Source: Dokdonia sp. 4H-3-7-5
Lineage (GTDB): Bacteria; Bacteroidota; Bacteroidia; Flavobacteriales; Flavobacteriaceae
Assembly (NCBI RefSeq): GCF_000212355.1
Contig: NC_015496.1
Location: 1,798,001-1,862,000 of the forward strand
Length of the DNA stretch: 64,000 nucleotides
Direction of reading: 5' to 3'
A program made the position numbers and the translations under genes. The notes under the pieces were generated by a model. That model was given only the letters and a program-made list of their open reading frames with translations, did not search any database and was not told where the DNA came from. Position 1 is the first letter of the stretch; each line of letters starts with the position of its first letter. Shown here one piece after another: positions 45,500-53,410 of the stretch.

Positions 45500-45961
45500 A
45501 TGGAAAATCAATTTGAAACACAAGTAACAGAAAAGAAGAGTAAAAAGAAAGAACCATTTTCAAACAAGCCTACAGGAGCTTTTATAAGTGCATCATGGAG
45601 TGCATTATTTGTGGGGATAATATCCTTTTGTGTAGGACTATGGAACGCAGATATGTACCTCAATGAAAAGGGATATTACTTTACCGTATTATTATTTGGA
45701 CTATTTGCTGTAGTGTCTGTACAAAAAAGCGTGAGAGATCGACTAGAAGGAGTGCCAGTAACAGATATTTATTATGGTATAAGTTGGTTTGTCACCATCG
45801 TCTCTATTTTATTACTCGTGGTAGGTTTATGGAATGCAGATCTAGATTTAAGTGAGAAAGGATTTTATGGAATGTCTTTTACATTAAGTCTGTTTTCGGC
45901 CATAGCGGTACAAAAGAACACGAGAGATGTAAAATTTATAGATAGTCTTAATGACAACTAG
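45500..45961 (+). CDS. YiaA/YiaB family inner-membrane protein
   Basis: 153 residues from ATG 45500 ([15 protein letters not shown]). The in-frame ATG at 45473 lies inside a -7-like box (CATCTTTG, 45468-45475), so the later start is used. Two copies of a two-helix unit are visible, each with the 'VGLWNADxxLxEKGxY' motif (around residues 54 and 118) and an 'AVQKxxRD' loop, as in the YiaAB family. Inner membrane. Function not known. Confidence 0.88.
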   Translation: MENQFETQVTEKKSKKKEPFSNKPTGAFISASWSALFVGIISFCVGLWNADMYLNEKGYYFTVLLFGLFAVVSVQKSVRDRLEGVPVTDIYYGISWFVTIVSILLLVVGLWNADLDLSEKGFYGMSFTLSLFSAIAVQKNTRDVKFIDSLNDN

Positions 45962-45967
45962 CAAAAA

Positions 45968-45993
45968 GCGACATCCCTCGGGTGTCGCCTTTT
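45968..45993 (+). terminator. Terminator after the YiaA-type gene
   Basis: Nine-bp stem GCGACATCC/GGGTGTCGC (one G-U pair) with a CTC loop, then CTTTT. Confidence 0.75.
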
Positions 45994-46067
45994 GTTGTTT
46001 GATAAAACCCAATGCTTCTTAGGGAGTATTGGGTTTTTATATGAACAGTGAGGGAAGCTGTTTATTT

Positions 46068-46085
46068 ACGCTTTCGCGAAAACGT
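46068..46085. repeat. Palindrome variant, one arm base altered
   Basis: ACGCTTTCGCGAAAACGT differs from the 18-bp palindrome by one base (G to A in the right arm). Intergenic. Confidence 0.93.
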
Positions 46086-46224
46086 AATTACCTGAATATA
46101 TCCTCGCTGTACCAAAAGTAAAAACCCGCACACTACACCTTTTAAGCACTATGTACGGGTTCTTTGATCTTTAAAAATGCTCTTAGGGAAAAGCTATTTC
46201 TAAAGAATGTTGAACTATATCCTT

Positions 46225-46872
46225 TTATTCGGCAATAAGTTCGGAGAGTACTTTCTTAAATAAATCTACAGGTTGTGCTCCAGTAACTGCACTTTTTCTA
46301 TTAAAAACAATGGTAGGAACTGAGTTTACACCTAAGTTCTTCCAGTAACCTTGTTGCGTTCTTACATCATAACGAGCTTCTTCATTTTCAAGTAAAGCAA
46401 TACCTTCCTCTGCATTTAAGCCTACATCAAGAAGTGCTTGTTTTAAGACATCTCTTTGTGATACATCTTTACGTTCACTAAAGTAAGAAGCGGTAAGTCG
46501 CATTTTTAATGCTGTTTGCTTGTCAAATTTCTTTGCATACTCTAATAATACATGTGCATCAAAAGTGTTTACAATTCTCATGTCGTCAAAATAGTCAAAG
46601 GTAAAGCCAAGCTCATTTCCAGCATCTACTAGTCGTTGTTTAGACTCTTTTTGTTGCGCTGCCGTTGATCCATATTTTTCTGTGATATGCTCATCTACGT
46701 TTTGACCTTCGGCAGGCATTTGAGGGTTTAACTCAAACGGTTGCCACTCTATCTCTACTTGGTCTTCAATACCAAGTTCTGATATTGCTTTTTCAAGTCG
46801 TTTGTAACCTACGGTACACCATGGGCAAACTACATCTGAGACGATATCTATTTTTAATTTTTCTTTCATCAT
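46225..46872 (-). CDS. DsbA family oxidoreductase (FrnE-like)
   Basis: 215 residues, no signal peptide, so cytoplasmic. The thioredoxin-like CPWC motif is at residues 16-19 (VCPWCTVGYKRLEKA), and 'NTFDAHVLLEYAKKFDKQTALKMRL' marks the helical insertion of the FrnE branch. The C-terminal 'GVNSVPTIVFNRKSAVTGAQPVDLF' carries the cis-Pro. FrnE proteins function in disulfide handling during oxidative or metal stress. It is last in the TetR operon, starting one base beyond the EthD-like gene. Confidence 0.92.
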   Translation of the reverse strand: MMKEKLKIDIVSDVVCPWCTVGYKRLEKAISELGIEDQVEIEWQPFELNPQMPAEGQNVDEHITEKYGSTAAQQKESKQRLVDAGNELGFTFDYFDDMRIVNTFDAHVLLEYAKKFDKQTALKMRLTASYFSERKDVSQRDVLKQALLDVGLNAEEGIALLENEEARYDVRTQQGYWKNLGVNSVPTIVFNRKSAVTGAQPVDLFKKVLSELIAE

Positions 46873-46873
46873 T

Positions 46874-47188
46874 TTACAAAGCTATGATTTCACTTATTTG
46901 TAATTCTCCTTGCACGTTGCTGTAGTTTTCAACATCTGCTGCAAACTTCTCTTGGTGTGGCGCAAAGCTTTCTTGGAAAGAAGCAACACTATCAAATTTT
47001 AAATGAGCAATCGCTACATAAGGTGCAAGCTCTCCAGGCGCTCTTCCAGCAATTCCTACTTCTAATTCTAATCCCTTTAATGCGTCACCTAGTGATTCTT
47101 GAATCATAGGTAAGTGGCTATTTTTATAATAGTCGGTGTCAAATTTTACACGCTCACTATTAGGGTACATTACAGATACTTTTATCAT
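46874..47188 (-). CDS. EthD family small protein
   Basis: 104 residues, the size of EthD-fold ferredoxin-like proteins. It begins IKVSVMYPNSERVKFDTDYYKNSHLPMIQESLG, with the 'YYKNSHLPM' segment typical of EthD, and ends in 'VENYSNVQGELQISEIIAL'. Such proteins form alpha+beta-barrel dimers and assist ether degradation or quinone-related steps. The exact reaction is unknown. The gene sits 29 bp downstream of the SDR gene and 1 bp before the FrnE-like gene. Confidence 0.88.
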   Translation of the reverse strand: MIKVSVMYPNSERVKFDTDYYKNSHLPMIQESLGDALKGLELEVGIAGRAPGELAPYVAIAHLKFDSVASFQESFAPHQEKFAADVENYSNVQGELQISEIIAL

Positions 47189-47217
47189 GATCTATGTTTT
47201 TAGTGTGATGGTACTTC

Positions 47218-47946
47218 TTAAAAATCTGAAGTTACGATGTTGTCAGAAAAGTTTTGATATTCTTTTTCAAACTGCTTTGCCATGTCATCTGGAAATAAGT
47301 GAAAATCTCCAGCTTTTAATGCGCTTACAATTCCTTCAGAAATTTCGGAAGTTGTAGCTCCATTTTCAAAGCCTGCCTTTTCTGCCATATCTGTATCTAC
47401 TGGTCCTGGGTGTACACTTAGTACATTAATTCCTCGCGGACTTAACTCTGTGCGAATTCCTTGTGTCAAAGAATACGATGCTGCTTTTGATGCAGAGTAT
47501 GTAGAGAGTTGAGAGAAGTTTTTGATAGAAGCAATAGAGTTCAATTGTACAAGCGCTCCTTTGTTGCTTTCTAACGTTTTCGCGAAAGCGTTTGCAACAC
47601 GTACTAATCCAAAAGCATTTACCTGTAGCTGATTAAGAAAATCTTCTTCTACATCATCACTTATGATAGACTGTGGTGTCCCTATACCTGCATTGTTTAC
47701 TACTACATCTACATCTGTAGCGTGTTCTGCTAGTGTTTTTATAGAGGCTGTGTTTGACACATCTGCTTGCAAAGTGACTACTTTATCACCATACTTTTCT
47801 TCTAGTTCTTTTGTAGAGTTTGTATCACGTACCGCTAGATATACTTTCTTTGCTCCGTGGTCTAAAAATGACTCCACAATCGCTTTACCAATACCTCTAT
47901 TTGCGCCAGTGACTAATGCTACTTTATTTTCTATTGAAATACTCAT
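47218..47946 (-). CDS. SDR family oxidoreductase
   Basis: 242 residues, classical short-chain dehydrogenase. The NAD(P)-binding TGANRGIGKA is near residue 14, 'DVVVNNAGIG' is the NNAG stabilising motif and the catalytic YSASK Tyr/Lys pair is in 'SQLSTYSASKAASYSL'. Cofactor and substrate cannot be read off. It sits between CMD and EthD-like genes in the TetR-controlled operon. A palindrome variant encodes 'NAFAKTLES' after the NNAG region. Confidence 0.93.
   Translation of the reverse strand: MSISIENKVALVTGANRGIGKAIVESFLDHGAKKVYLAVRDTNSTKELEEKYGDKVVTLQADVSNTASIKTLAEHATDVDVVVNNAGIGTPQSIISDDVEEDFLNQLQVNAFGLVRVANAFAKTLESNKGALVQLNSIASIKNFSQLSTYSASKAASYSLTQGIRTELSPRGINVLSVHPGPVDTDMAEKAGFENGATTSEISEGIVSALKAGDFHLFPDDMAKQFEKEYQNFSDNIVTSDF
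47574..47591. repeat. Palindrome variant, inside the SDR gene
   Basis: ACGTTTTCGCGAAAGCGT, one base off the 18-bp palindrome. Read on the coding strand as gct-ttc-gcg-aaa (AFAK). Confidence 0.93.
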
Positions 47947-48017
47947 ATGATTTGTTTTAAAGAAGCCTTCCTACAATATTGAGGAAGGCTTATTATTAAT
48001 TAAGTTAGGGGAGTTAC

Positions 48018-48569
48018 TTATTTTTTCTCCCAAGCAAACTTCTCAAATGCAGCATCTACAGGTGTGTTTGCGATGTGATTTGTGTAGTTACTTATTACTT
48101 TTTGAGATAATCCTAAGATGATATCTAGCACTTGTCTTTCTCCATATCCAGCTGCATAAAATGCAGTAAGATCTTCTTGAGAAACGTTACCACGGTTACG
48201 TGTAAGCGATAAAGTGAATGTACGTAGTGCTTCTAGTTTTGCATCTTCTAGTGGAGTCTCGTTACGTAAAGCCTCGATGATTGCGTCATCTACTTTCATC
48301 ATTTTTGCTATACCTGTGTGTGCTGGTACGCAGTAGTGACATGCATGCTCTACGTTAATTGTTTGCCATACTACCGTTAACTCGTCTGCGTTAAATGAAG
48401 AGTTTGTAAATAACTCATGTAGCTCTTGGTATGCTTTTAAGATCTGTGGAGACTCAGCAAGCACTCCGTGTAATCCTGGAAGCATCCCGAAAGACTTTAA
48501 AGAATTTTCTAATAATGGCTTACTCTCTTGTGGAGCACTCTCGATGTTGTGAACTTTTAATGTTGTCAT
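48018..48569 (-). CDS. Carboxymuconolactone decarboxylase (AhpD-like) family protein
   Basis: 183 residues. The CMD/AhpD motif CxxC...H is present as ACHYCVPAHTGI (near residue 77), with 'EHACHYCVPAH' giving the redox Cys pair and His. The family includes peroxidase partners that use the Cys pair to reduce peroxides. It is the first structural gene of the TetR operon. Its promoter region carries the palindrome CTAAACGTTCGTTTAG. Likely role in oxidative or electrophile stress. Confidence 0.92.
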   Translation of the reverse strand: MTTLKVHNIESAPQESKPLLENSLKSFGMLPGLHGVLAESPQILKAYQELHELFTNSSFNADELTVVWQTINVEHACHYCVPAHTGIAKMMKVDDAIIEALRNETPLEDAKLEALRTFTLSLTRNRGNVSQEDLTAFYAAGYGERQVLDIILGLSQKVISNYTNHIANTPVDAAFEKFAWEKK

Positions 48570-48600
48570 AATAGCAATTTTTAATTTATGTTAATTATAT

Positions 48601-48616
48601 CTAAACGTTCGTTTAG
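48601..48616. promoter_or_regulatory. Candidate TetR operator before the CMD gene
   Basis: CTAAACGTTCGTTTAG is symmetric in 14 of 16 positions and lies 31 bp upstream of ATG 48569. A related site lies at 49223. It probably binds the TetR protein encoded next. Confidence 0.75.
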
Positions 48617-48635
48617 TTTTAGGGTAAAAAAATAG

Positions 48636-49220
48636 TTAGATGTTTTTAAACGTCATCTCTATGTAATCTTCAATCTCTTGTGTTGTATTTACTCGTGAGG
48701 CAGCTGCTAGGCCATGTTTGGCTAGTAAAAGAAAATTTGCTTCTCGCATAATGGTTTCTTCATCTTTACTACCGTCCATTCTCAGTTTTTCAATAAAAAG
48801 CTCCTTTATACTACTCATAAAGGAATTCATCTCTTCTTGAATCACAGCGTCTTCACTTGCTGCAAACTCGTTATAGGTATTTGTAAGTAGGCATCCGTTG
48901 CGCGATCCGTCGCGGTCAATGATGGTCACAGAGTCTATAAAAAACTGCTTGATATCTTGCACTCCGTTTGTACCGCTAGCAAACTTCTTAATGATAGCGC
49001 CTACCTTTTCTTTGTAATAAGCTAAGCTTGCCATAAACAGACCGTGCTTATTTCCAAAACTCGCATAGATTGAGAATTTATTAATACCCATCTCCTTCTC
49101 TAGCATTTGCATAGAGGTAGACTCGTAGGTATTTTTCCAGAACAGATTCATAGCCTTTTCGACTACTTCACGCTCATCATAATTCTTTTTTCTAGCCACT
49201 TGTTTCTTATTACTGTGCAA
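48636..49220 (-). CDS. TetR/AcrR family transcriptional regulator
   Basis: 194 residues, the usual TetR size. The N-terminal helix-turn-helix is 'AMNLFWKNTYESTSMQMLEKEMGINKFSIYASFGNKHGLFMASLAYYKEK', followed by an all-helical ligand-binding domain. It is the first gene of a five-gene minus-strand unit (tetR, CMD, SDR, EthD-like, frnE-like). Related palindromes lie before its own start and before the CMD gene, so it probably represses itself and the stress operon, released by an electrophile or oxidised ligand. The ligand is unknown. Confidence 0.93.
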   Translation of the reverse strand: MHSNKKQVARKKNYDEREVVEKAMNLFWKNTYESTSMQMLEKEMGINKFSIYASFGNKHGLFMASLAYYKEKVGAIIKKFASGTNGVQDIKQFFIDSVTIIDRDGSRNGCLLTNTYNEFAASEDAVIQEEMNSFMSSIKELFIEKLRMDGSKDEETIMREANFLLLAKHGLAAASRVNTTQEIEDYIEMTFKNI

Positions 49221-49222
49221 AA

Positions 49223-49238
49223 CTAACCAACCGTTTAG
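49223..49238. promoter_or_regulatory. Candidate TetR operator before tetR
   Basis: CTAACCAACCGTTTAG, just upstream of ATG 49220. The reverse complement matches the site at 48601 in 13 of 16 positions. Confidence 0.7.
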
Positions 49239-49347
49239 TAATTAAAAAGGGTTTAACAATTATTTATGTAATGGCCGTATTATAAATAGAAAATCCCCAT
49301 CATATAGATGATGAGGATTGTAGGTGATAGGTAGTGATGGTGGGTAA

Positions 49348-49369
49348 TTACGCTTTCGCGAAAGCGTAA
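49348..49369. repeat. Palindrome copy 14 (22 bp, longest)
   Basis: The 16-bp palindrome extended symmetrically by TTA and TAA on each side, 22 bp in all. Intergenic, between tetR and the 186-residue gene. Confidence 0.98.
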
Positions 49370-49391
49370 CAACAATTCTTAAAATCTATGC

Positions 49392-49952
49392 TTATGGTTT
49401 TACCTGCTCCCAATAATTATACAAGCCTTTCTTAAGAGGAAGGTATTTTTTAGGCATATCCTTAGCAGGTGAAAGGGTGAAAGAAATACTGTCCTTAAAG
49501 TACCAGTAATTATCTCGCAGTGCTCCATTAGTGGTTTTAATATTCCACGCTGGGATATTAATAATAGCATAGGAGCTATCTTTTTCTACGTAGTCTATTC
49601 CAAAATCTTTAAGCTGCTCCTTACTAACATATTTGAACTTGAGTTTAATATCAAGTTGCTTTGCTTCTTTACGGCTCACTATTTCAGAAGTGGACCAAGC
49701 GTAGGTGTCAAACTTTTCCTTTAAGGTAAGGCGCTTTTCTTGTGCTTGTGCATTTCCTATTCTGTAGAGGGTGTTTCTAATCTTTAGGCTGTCTTTTTCA
49801 TTGCTTACGAGTGCAAAAACATTCTGTTGATCTACCGTTATAATTTGTTCTGCTATGTCAATGTGTACCGCAGTTTCTTCTGCCACAATGGTACTATCGT
49901 CAACGCCAAAGAAAGTGCCAAGCGCAAAGAATATAATTTTTATTACCTCCAT
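49392..49952 (-). CDS. Uncharacterised protein with N-terminal hydrophobic segment
   Basis: 186 residues. A short hydrophobic N-terminus (IKIIFFALGTFFG) is probably a membrane anchor or weak signal. The rest is mixed alpha/beta with strand-rich C-terminus (NGALRDNYWYFKDSISFTLSPAKDMPKKYLP). No motif recognised. It lies alone between the TetR operon and the adenosine deaminase gene. Confidence 0.6.
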   Translation of the reverse strand: MEVIKIIFFALGTFFGVDDSTIVAEETAVHIDIAEQIITVDQQNVFALVSNEKDSLKIRNTLYRIGNAQAQEKRLTLKEKFDTYAWSTSEIVSRKEAKQLDIKLKFKYVSKEQLKDFGIDYVEKDSSYAIINIPAWNIKTTNGALRDNYWYFKDSISFTLSPAKDMPKKYLPLKKGLYNYWEQVKP

Positions 49953-50055
49953 AGTATTCCTATTTAAGTTACTTCAAAAATAGCTATAAAGATTGAGTTA
50001 TCAGTCTCTTAGGTGGTGGTGATTGGTGGTAAGATGTCCCTTACAGAACGATAGA

Positions 50056-50091
50056 AATAAGGTTGCGCTCTTGCAAAAGCGCAACCTTATT
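50056..50091 (-). terminator. Terminator of the adenosine deaminase gene, built on a decayed palindrome
   Basis: Fourteen-bp stem AATAAGGTTGCGCT/AGCGCAACCTTATT. Its centre (50066-50081, CGCTCTTGCAAAAGCG) matches the genomic palindrome at 13 of 16 positions, and the outer GTTG/CAAC flanks also match the wider consensus. Possible domestication of an old copy. Confidence 0.8.
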
Positions 50092-50098
50092 AAAATAC

Positions 50099-51121
50099 TT
50101 AATCTATAGAAGCAAAGTATGCTTTCACCTTTGTGATGTGTGCTGCTTTCTCATCTTCGGTAAGCCAGCTTGCTTTAAAACCATTGATAGCAAGTTGCAT
50201 GATGTGCTCCTTAGATAAGTTTAAGGCACTTGCTGTCTGGTAGTAGTTCTCATTCATGTATCCGCCAAAATATGCTGGATCATCAGAGTGTATCGTCGCA
50301 AGAATCCCTTTATCTAGCATCTGTGCTACTGGGTGTTCTTCCATCTTGTCAATCACTTTAAGCGCTACATTACTAGTAGGGCAAAGCGTTAACGGAATTT
50401 GCTCTTTTACAAGACGCTCCACAAGGGTGTCATCACTTAGGCAGCGATTACCGTGATCTATACGCACAACGTTTAGTACGTCAAGTGCTTCCCAAATATA
50501 ATCTGCTGGGCCTTCTTCACCGGCGTGTGCAACTAGTTTGTAACCTTCTTTTGCCGAGGCTTCAAATACGTTTTTAAATTTACTAGGGGGATTTCCTTGC
50601 TCAGAAGAGTCAAGCCCTACACCATCTATCCACGCTTTGTATGGCTGTGATTCTTCTAGTGTTTTAAAAGCAGCTTCCTCGCTTAAGTGTCTCAAGTAAG
50701 ACATGATAAGTTTATAGGTAATACCGTATTCACTTTTTGCTTTCTCAAGCGCATTGTAAATCCCAGTGATTACTGTTTTAAAAGGAACACCGCGATCTGT
50801 GTGTGTTTGTGGATCAAAGAACACCTCTACGTGTACCACGTTCTCACTATGTACTTTGGTAAGATATGCCCACGTAAGATCATAAAAATCTTGCTCGTGT
50901 AAGAGTACTTGTGCACCTGTATAGTAGATGTCTAGAAACTCTTGAAGGTTATTAAATGTATATGCCTTTTTAAGTGACTCAATAGAATCATAAGCAAGGG
51001 TGATGTTATTGCGCTTTGCAATCTCAAACATCAATTCTGGCTCAAAACTACCTTCAATATGGAGGTGAAGTTCTGTTTTTGGAATGCCTTGTACAAGGGT
51101 TCTTAGGGGAGTATTATTCAT
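50099..51121 (-). CDS. add: Adenosine deaminase
   Basis: 340 residues, full length. Catalytic and metal-binding motifs are clear: HLHIEGS (His19, His21), 'LVAHAGEEGPADYIWEAL', 'RIDHGNRC' and 'ILATIHSDDPAYFGG'. It deaminates adenosine (and deoxyadenosine) to inosine, supplying purine salvage. No signal peptide, so cytoplasmic. A terminator follows and a -7 box precedes it, so it is monocistronic. Confidence 0.96.
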   Translation of the reverse strand: MNNTPLRTLVQGIPKTELHLHIEGSFEPELMFEIAKRNNITLAYDSIESLKKAYTFNNLQEFLDIYYTGAQVLLHEQDFYDLTWAYLTKVHSENVVHVEVFFDPQTHTDRGVPFKTVITGIYNALEKAKSEYGITYKLIMSYLRHLSEEAAFKTLEESQPYKAWIDGVGLDSSEQGNPPSKFKNVFEASAKEGYKLVAHAGEEGPADYIWEALDVLNVVRIDHGNRCLSDDTLVERLVKEQIPLTLCPTSNVALKVIDKMEEHPVAQMLDKGILATIHSDDPAYFGGYMNENYYQTASALNLSKEHIMQLAINGFKASWLTEDEKAAHITKVKAYFASID

Positions 51122-51143
51122 TGTAGCTTTTTTTTTGTGGCTA

Positions 51144-51151
51144 CAAAGGTA
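51144..51151 (-). promoter_or_regulatory. -7 box of the adenosine deaminase gene
   Basis: TACCTTTG on the minus strand, 22 nt before ATG 51121. No clear -33 element. Confidence 0.5.
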
Positions 51152-51217
51152 GGGTTATTTGTATGAAGTGGTTTTATTGGCCTTGAGTTGCACGTGAACT
51201 AGCCTTATGATAAATAC

Positions 51218-51231
51218 GCTTTCGCGAAAGC
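51218..51231. repeat. Palindrome copy 15
   Basis: Exact GCTTTCGCGAAAGC in the divergent gap between the deaminase and flavoprotein genes. The right flank is ATAACCACC. Confidence 0.95.
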
Positions 51232-51375
51232 ATAACCACCCACATTGCAATATTCTGTACATGAAAAATAATCTAAAAAGTGATCGTGATGCGGAATATT
51301 TGTGGTAAAATATTCTGATTATAGTGTTTGATTTTATTGAAAGCTATAAAAAGGAGGAAAGCTATTCTTAATGTC

Positions 51376-51383
51376 TATTTTTG
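51376..51383 (+). promoter_or_regulatory. -7 box of the flavoprotein gene
   Basis: TATTTTTG, 22 nt before ATG 51406. It lies inside the overlong frame that starts at 51328. Confidence 0.55.
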
Positions 51384-51405
51384 CAAAAAATTAGAAGGGG
51401 AACAG

Positions 51406-52449
51406 ATGTTAGATTATGTAGTAATAGGAGGAGCACAAGCTGGATTATCTATAGCGTACCATTTAAAAAAGATGGGTAAGAACTACGTGGTGGTAGATGG
51501 TGATAAAGAAATAGGAGCGTCGTGGTTAAACAGATGGGATTCCTTAAAACTATTTACCCCTACCAAATACAATCATCTGCCGGGTTTAAAATTTGACACT
51601 CCTAAAGGTCATTACCCAAGTAAATATGAAGTAGCAGATTATTTTAAGTCTTATGTGTCGATTTTTGAGATCCCTGTAAAACTCAATACATTAATTACTT
51701 CTATAAGTAAGACGGCAAAGGGATTTATCCTCACACATAAGGATGGTGATCTTGAAGCAAAAAATGTGGTGGTTGCCACAGGTCCTTTTCACACGCCATA
51801 CACGCCACCTTGTAATACTAAGATTGCAGACAGTATCACGCAGATGCATAGCAATTACTATAAAGGACTAGATCAATTACAAGAGGGCGATGCGCTCGTA
51901 GTAGGTGGGGGAGACTCTGGATACCAAATCTTAAACGAACTTTCAAAAGATGGTCGCAGGAAGGTCTTTTTCTCTGGGGATACTACGGTAAAATCATTGC
52001 CGCAGCATATTTTAGGGAAGTCATTGTGGTGGTGGTTTACTGTCACAGGATTTCTAAGTTTTAATAAATATAGCTGGATGGGTAAGAGGATAAGCTCATT
52101 TACTCAGCCTGTTATAGGCACAGATGTAAAAGAAATTCTTTCTAGAGACAACGTCATTATAAGCGGCAGAACTAAAGATGCCATGCATGAGGAAATCATC
52201 TTCGAAAACAAGAAAGTAGCTAGTATTAAAAACATCATATGGGCAACTGGATATCGCCCTAATTTTCAATGGATAGAGGGCTTAGAGCTTGATGCAGATA
52301 GTTATCCAAAAAACCGCAGAGGTGTAAGCAACATCGATGGCCTGTATTTCTTAGGCCTACCGTGGATGTACACTCGCGGATCTGCAACCTTAGGCGGAGT
52401 GTCTAAGGATGCGCTTTATCTTGCAGACTTAATTGATGCAAAGGGGTAA
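51406..52449 (+). CDS. FAD-dependent NAD(P)H oxidoreductase, CzcO/monooxygenase-like
   Basis: 347 residues from ATG 51406 (MLDYVVIGGAQAG); the in-frame ATG 51328 lies before the -7 box. FAD-binding motif at residues 8-14, 'GASWLNRWDSLKLFTPTKYNHLPG' as in CzcO-like flavoproteins, the NADPH-binding GGGDSGYQ near residue 165 and 'WATGYRPNF' near the end. Such proteins oxidise small substrates or act in polyketide-like and metal-linked reactions. The precise reaction is unknown. No co-transcribed gene in its direction. Confidence 0.88.
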   Translation: MLDYVVIGGAQAGLSIAYHLKKMGKNYVVVDGDKEIGASWLNRWDSLKLFTPTKYNHLPGLKFDTPKGHYPSKYEVADYFKSYVSIFEIPVKLNTLITSISKTAKGFILTHKDGDLEAKNVVVATGPFHTPYTPPCNTKIADSITQMHSNYYKGLDQLQEGDALVVGGGDSGYQILNELSKDGRRKVFFSGDTTVKSLPQHILGKSLWWWFTVTGFLSFNKYSWMGKRISSFTQPVIGTDVKEILSRDNVIISGRTKDAMHEEIIFENKKVASIKNIIWATGYRPNFQWIEGLELDADSYPKNRRGVSNIDGLYFLGLPWMYTRGSATLGGVSKDALYLADLIDAKG

Positions 52450-52502
52450 CTAGCTTAACTCCGTTTATGGTAGTGCAATAACTAGTAGATAGCTACTAAT
52501 AA

Positions 52503-52515
52503 CGCTTTCGCGAAA
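52503..52515. repeat. Palindrome variant, right arm lost
   Basis: ACGCTTTCGCGAAAATAG: core 52506-52515 is intact and the right GC is replaced. Intergenic, just past the YwqK-type gene end. Confidence 0.9.
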
Positions 52516-52527
52516 ATAGCTTTTATA

Positions 52528-53337
52528 TCATTCCTTCTCAGGAATCAAATTACCGTTGGTGTCATAGCGTTTAATCTCTAGACGGTTGCCTTCATTATCA
52601 TAGGTAACCATCATTTGTAGTGTACCATCTTTGTAGAAAGATTTCCAGGCGCCTTTTTTCTTAAAGTAATCGATGCCTGCATATTCCCCTTGCTCCTTGA
52701 TACTGCCGTTCTTGTAGAAAGACGTGTACACGCCTTTCTTGTTACCTAGCGCATCAAATTCTTGAGAGGTAAATAGCGTTCCATCTTCATAATAAATATT
52801 GAGGTTGCCGGTAAAGTCGCCTTTATCAGTATAGGTAGCATCTAGTCTCAAGTTGCCATTGCTGTGATATTCTGTATTACTTATAATCACACCTTCGCTG
52901 CTATAGGTAGTTTTTGATTTGAGTTGGCCATTTTCCCAATACCCCATCCAACTGCCTACACTTCGATTCTCTTTATAAACTCCTTTAGATCTTAGTTGGC
53001 CGTTACTGTAATAATCCTCGTAAGGGCCATCCATACTATAGAAACCTTCACTCGCATAAGAACCTTTAGTTTGCAACTGCCCGTTGTGGTAATACATTTT
53101 AAAAGGGCCTACTGGTTTATCTGTGCCATTGTAGGTAAACTTGGTATCGACAGTTCCATCCTTTCTATAATAAACCCACTCACCCGTAGGGAAGCCAGCT
53201 GCATTTTTGAGACCGACACTTTTTTTCTCACCCGTATTGAAATATTCAACTACTTGGTTTTCTTGAGCCCTGGTGATGTGAGTGCTTAGGAGTAGGAGGA
53301 AGATGATGAGGTAGGAGTAAGGTGGCCGCATTGACAC
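52528..53337 (-). CDS. YwqK-type MORN-repeat protein, exported
   Basis: 269 residues. A signal peptide (YLIIFLLLLSTHITRA) is followed by about ten MORN_2 repeats with the pattern 'NGQLxxKGxY' or 'DGTLxxxxxY' (e.g. YHNGQLQTKGSYASEG, YSNGQLRSKGVYKEN). This layout matches YwqK-family 'antitoxin' repeats, but those are cytoplasmic, while here a signal peptide points to the envelope. Its partner, if any, is not in view. Function unknown. Confidence 0.85.
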   Translation of the reverse strand: MSMRPPYSYLIIFLLLLSTHITRAQENQVVEYFNTGEKKSVGLKNAAGFPTGEWVYYRKDGTVDTKFTYNGTDKPVGPFKMYYHNGQLQTKGSYASEGFYSMDGPYEDYYSNGQLRSKGVYKENRSVGSWMGYWENGQLKSKTTYSSEGVIISNTEYHSNGNLRLDATYTDKGDFTGNLNIYYEDGTLFTSQEFDALGNKKGVYTSFYKNGSIKEQGEYAGIDYFKKKGAWKSFYKDGTLQMMVTYDNEGNRLEIKRYDTNGNLIPEKE

Positions 53338-53410
53338 GTGTTATTTTTTTATCTGAATAGTATGTTGATAATGATACTCGCTAGTGCTATAATGATAAAG
53401 GTTGTTTAAT

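Noticed and set aside
52528-53337. YwqK-type protein as part of a toxin-antitoxin pair.
   Set aside because: It has a signal peptide and no toxin gene next to it; only the MORN repeats are shared.
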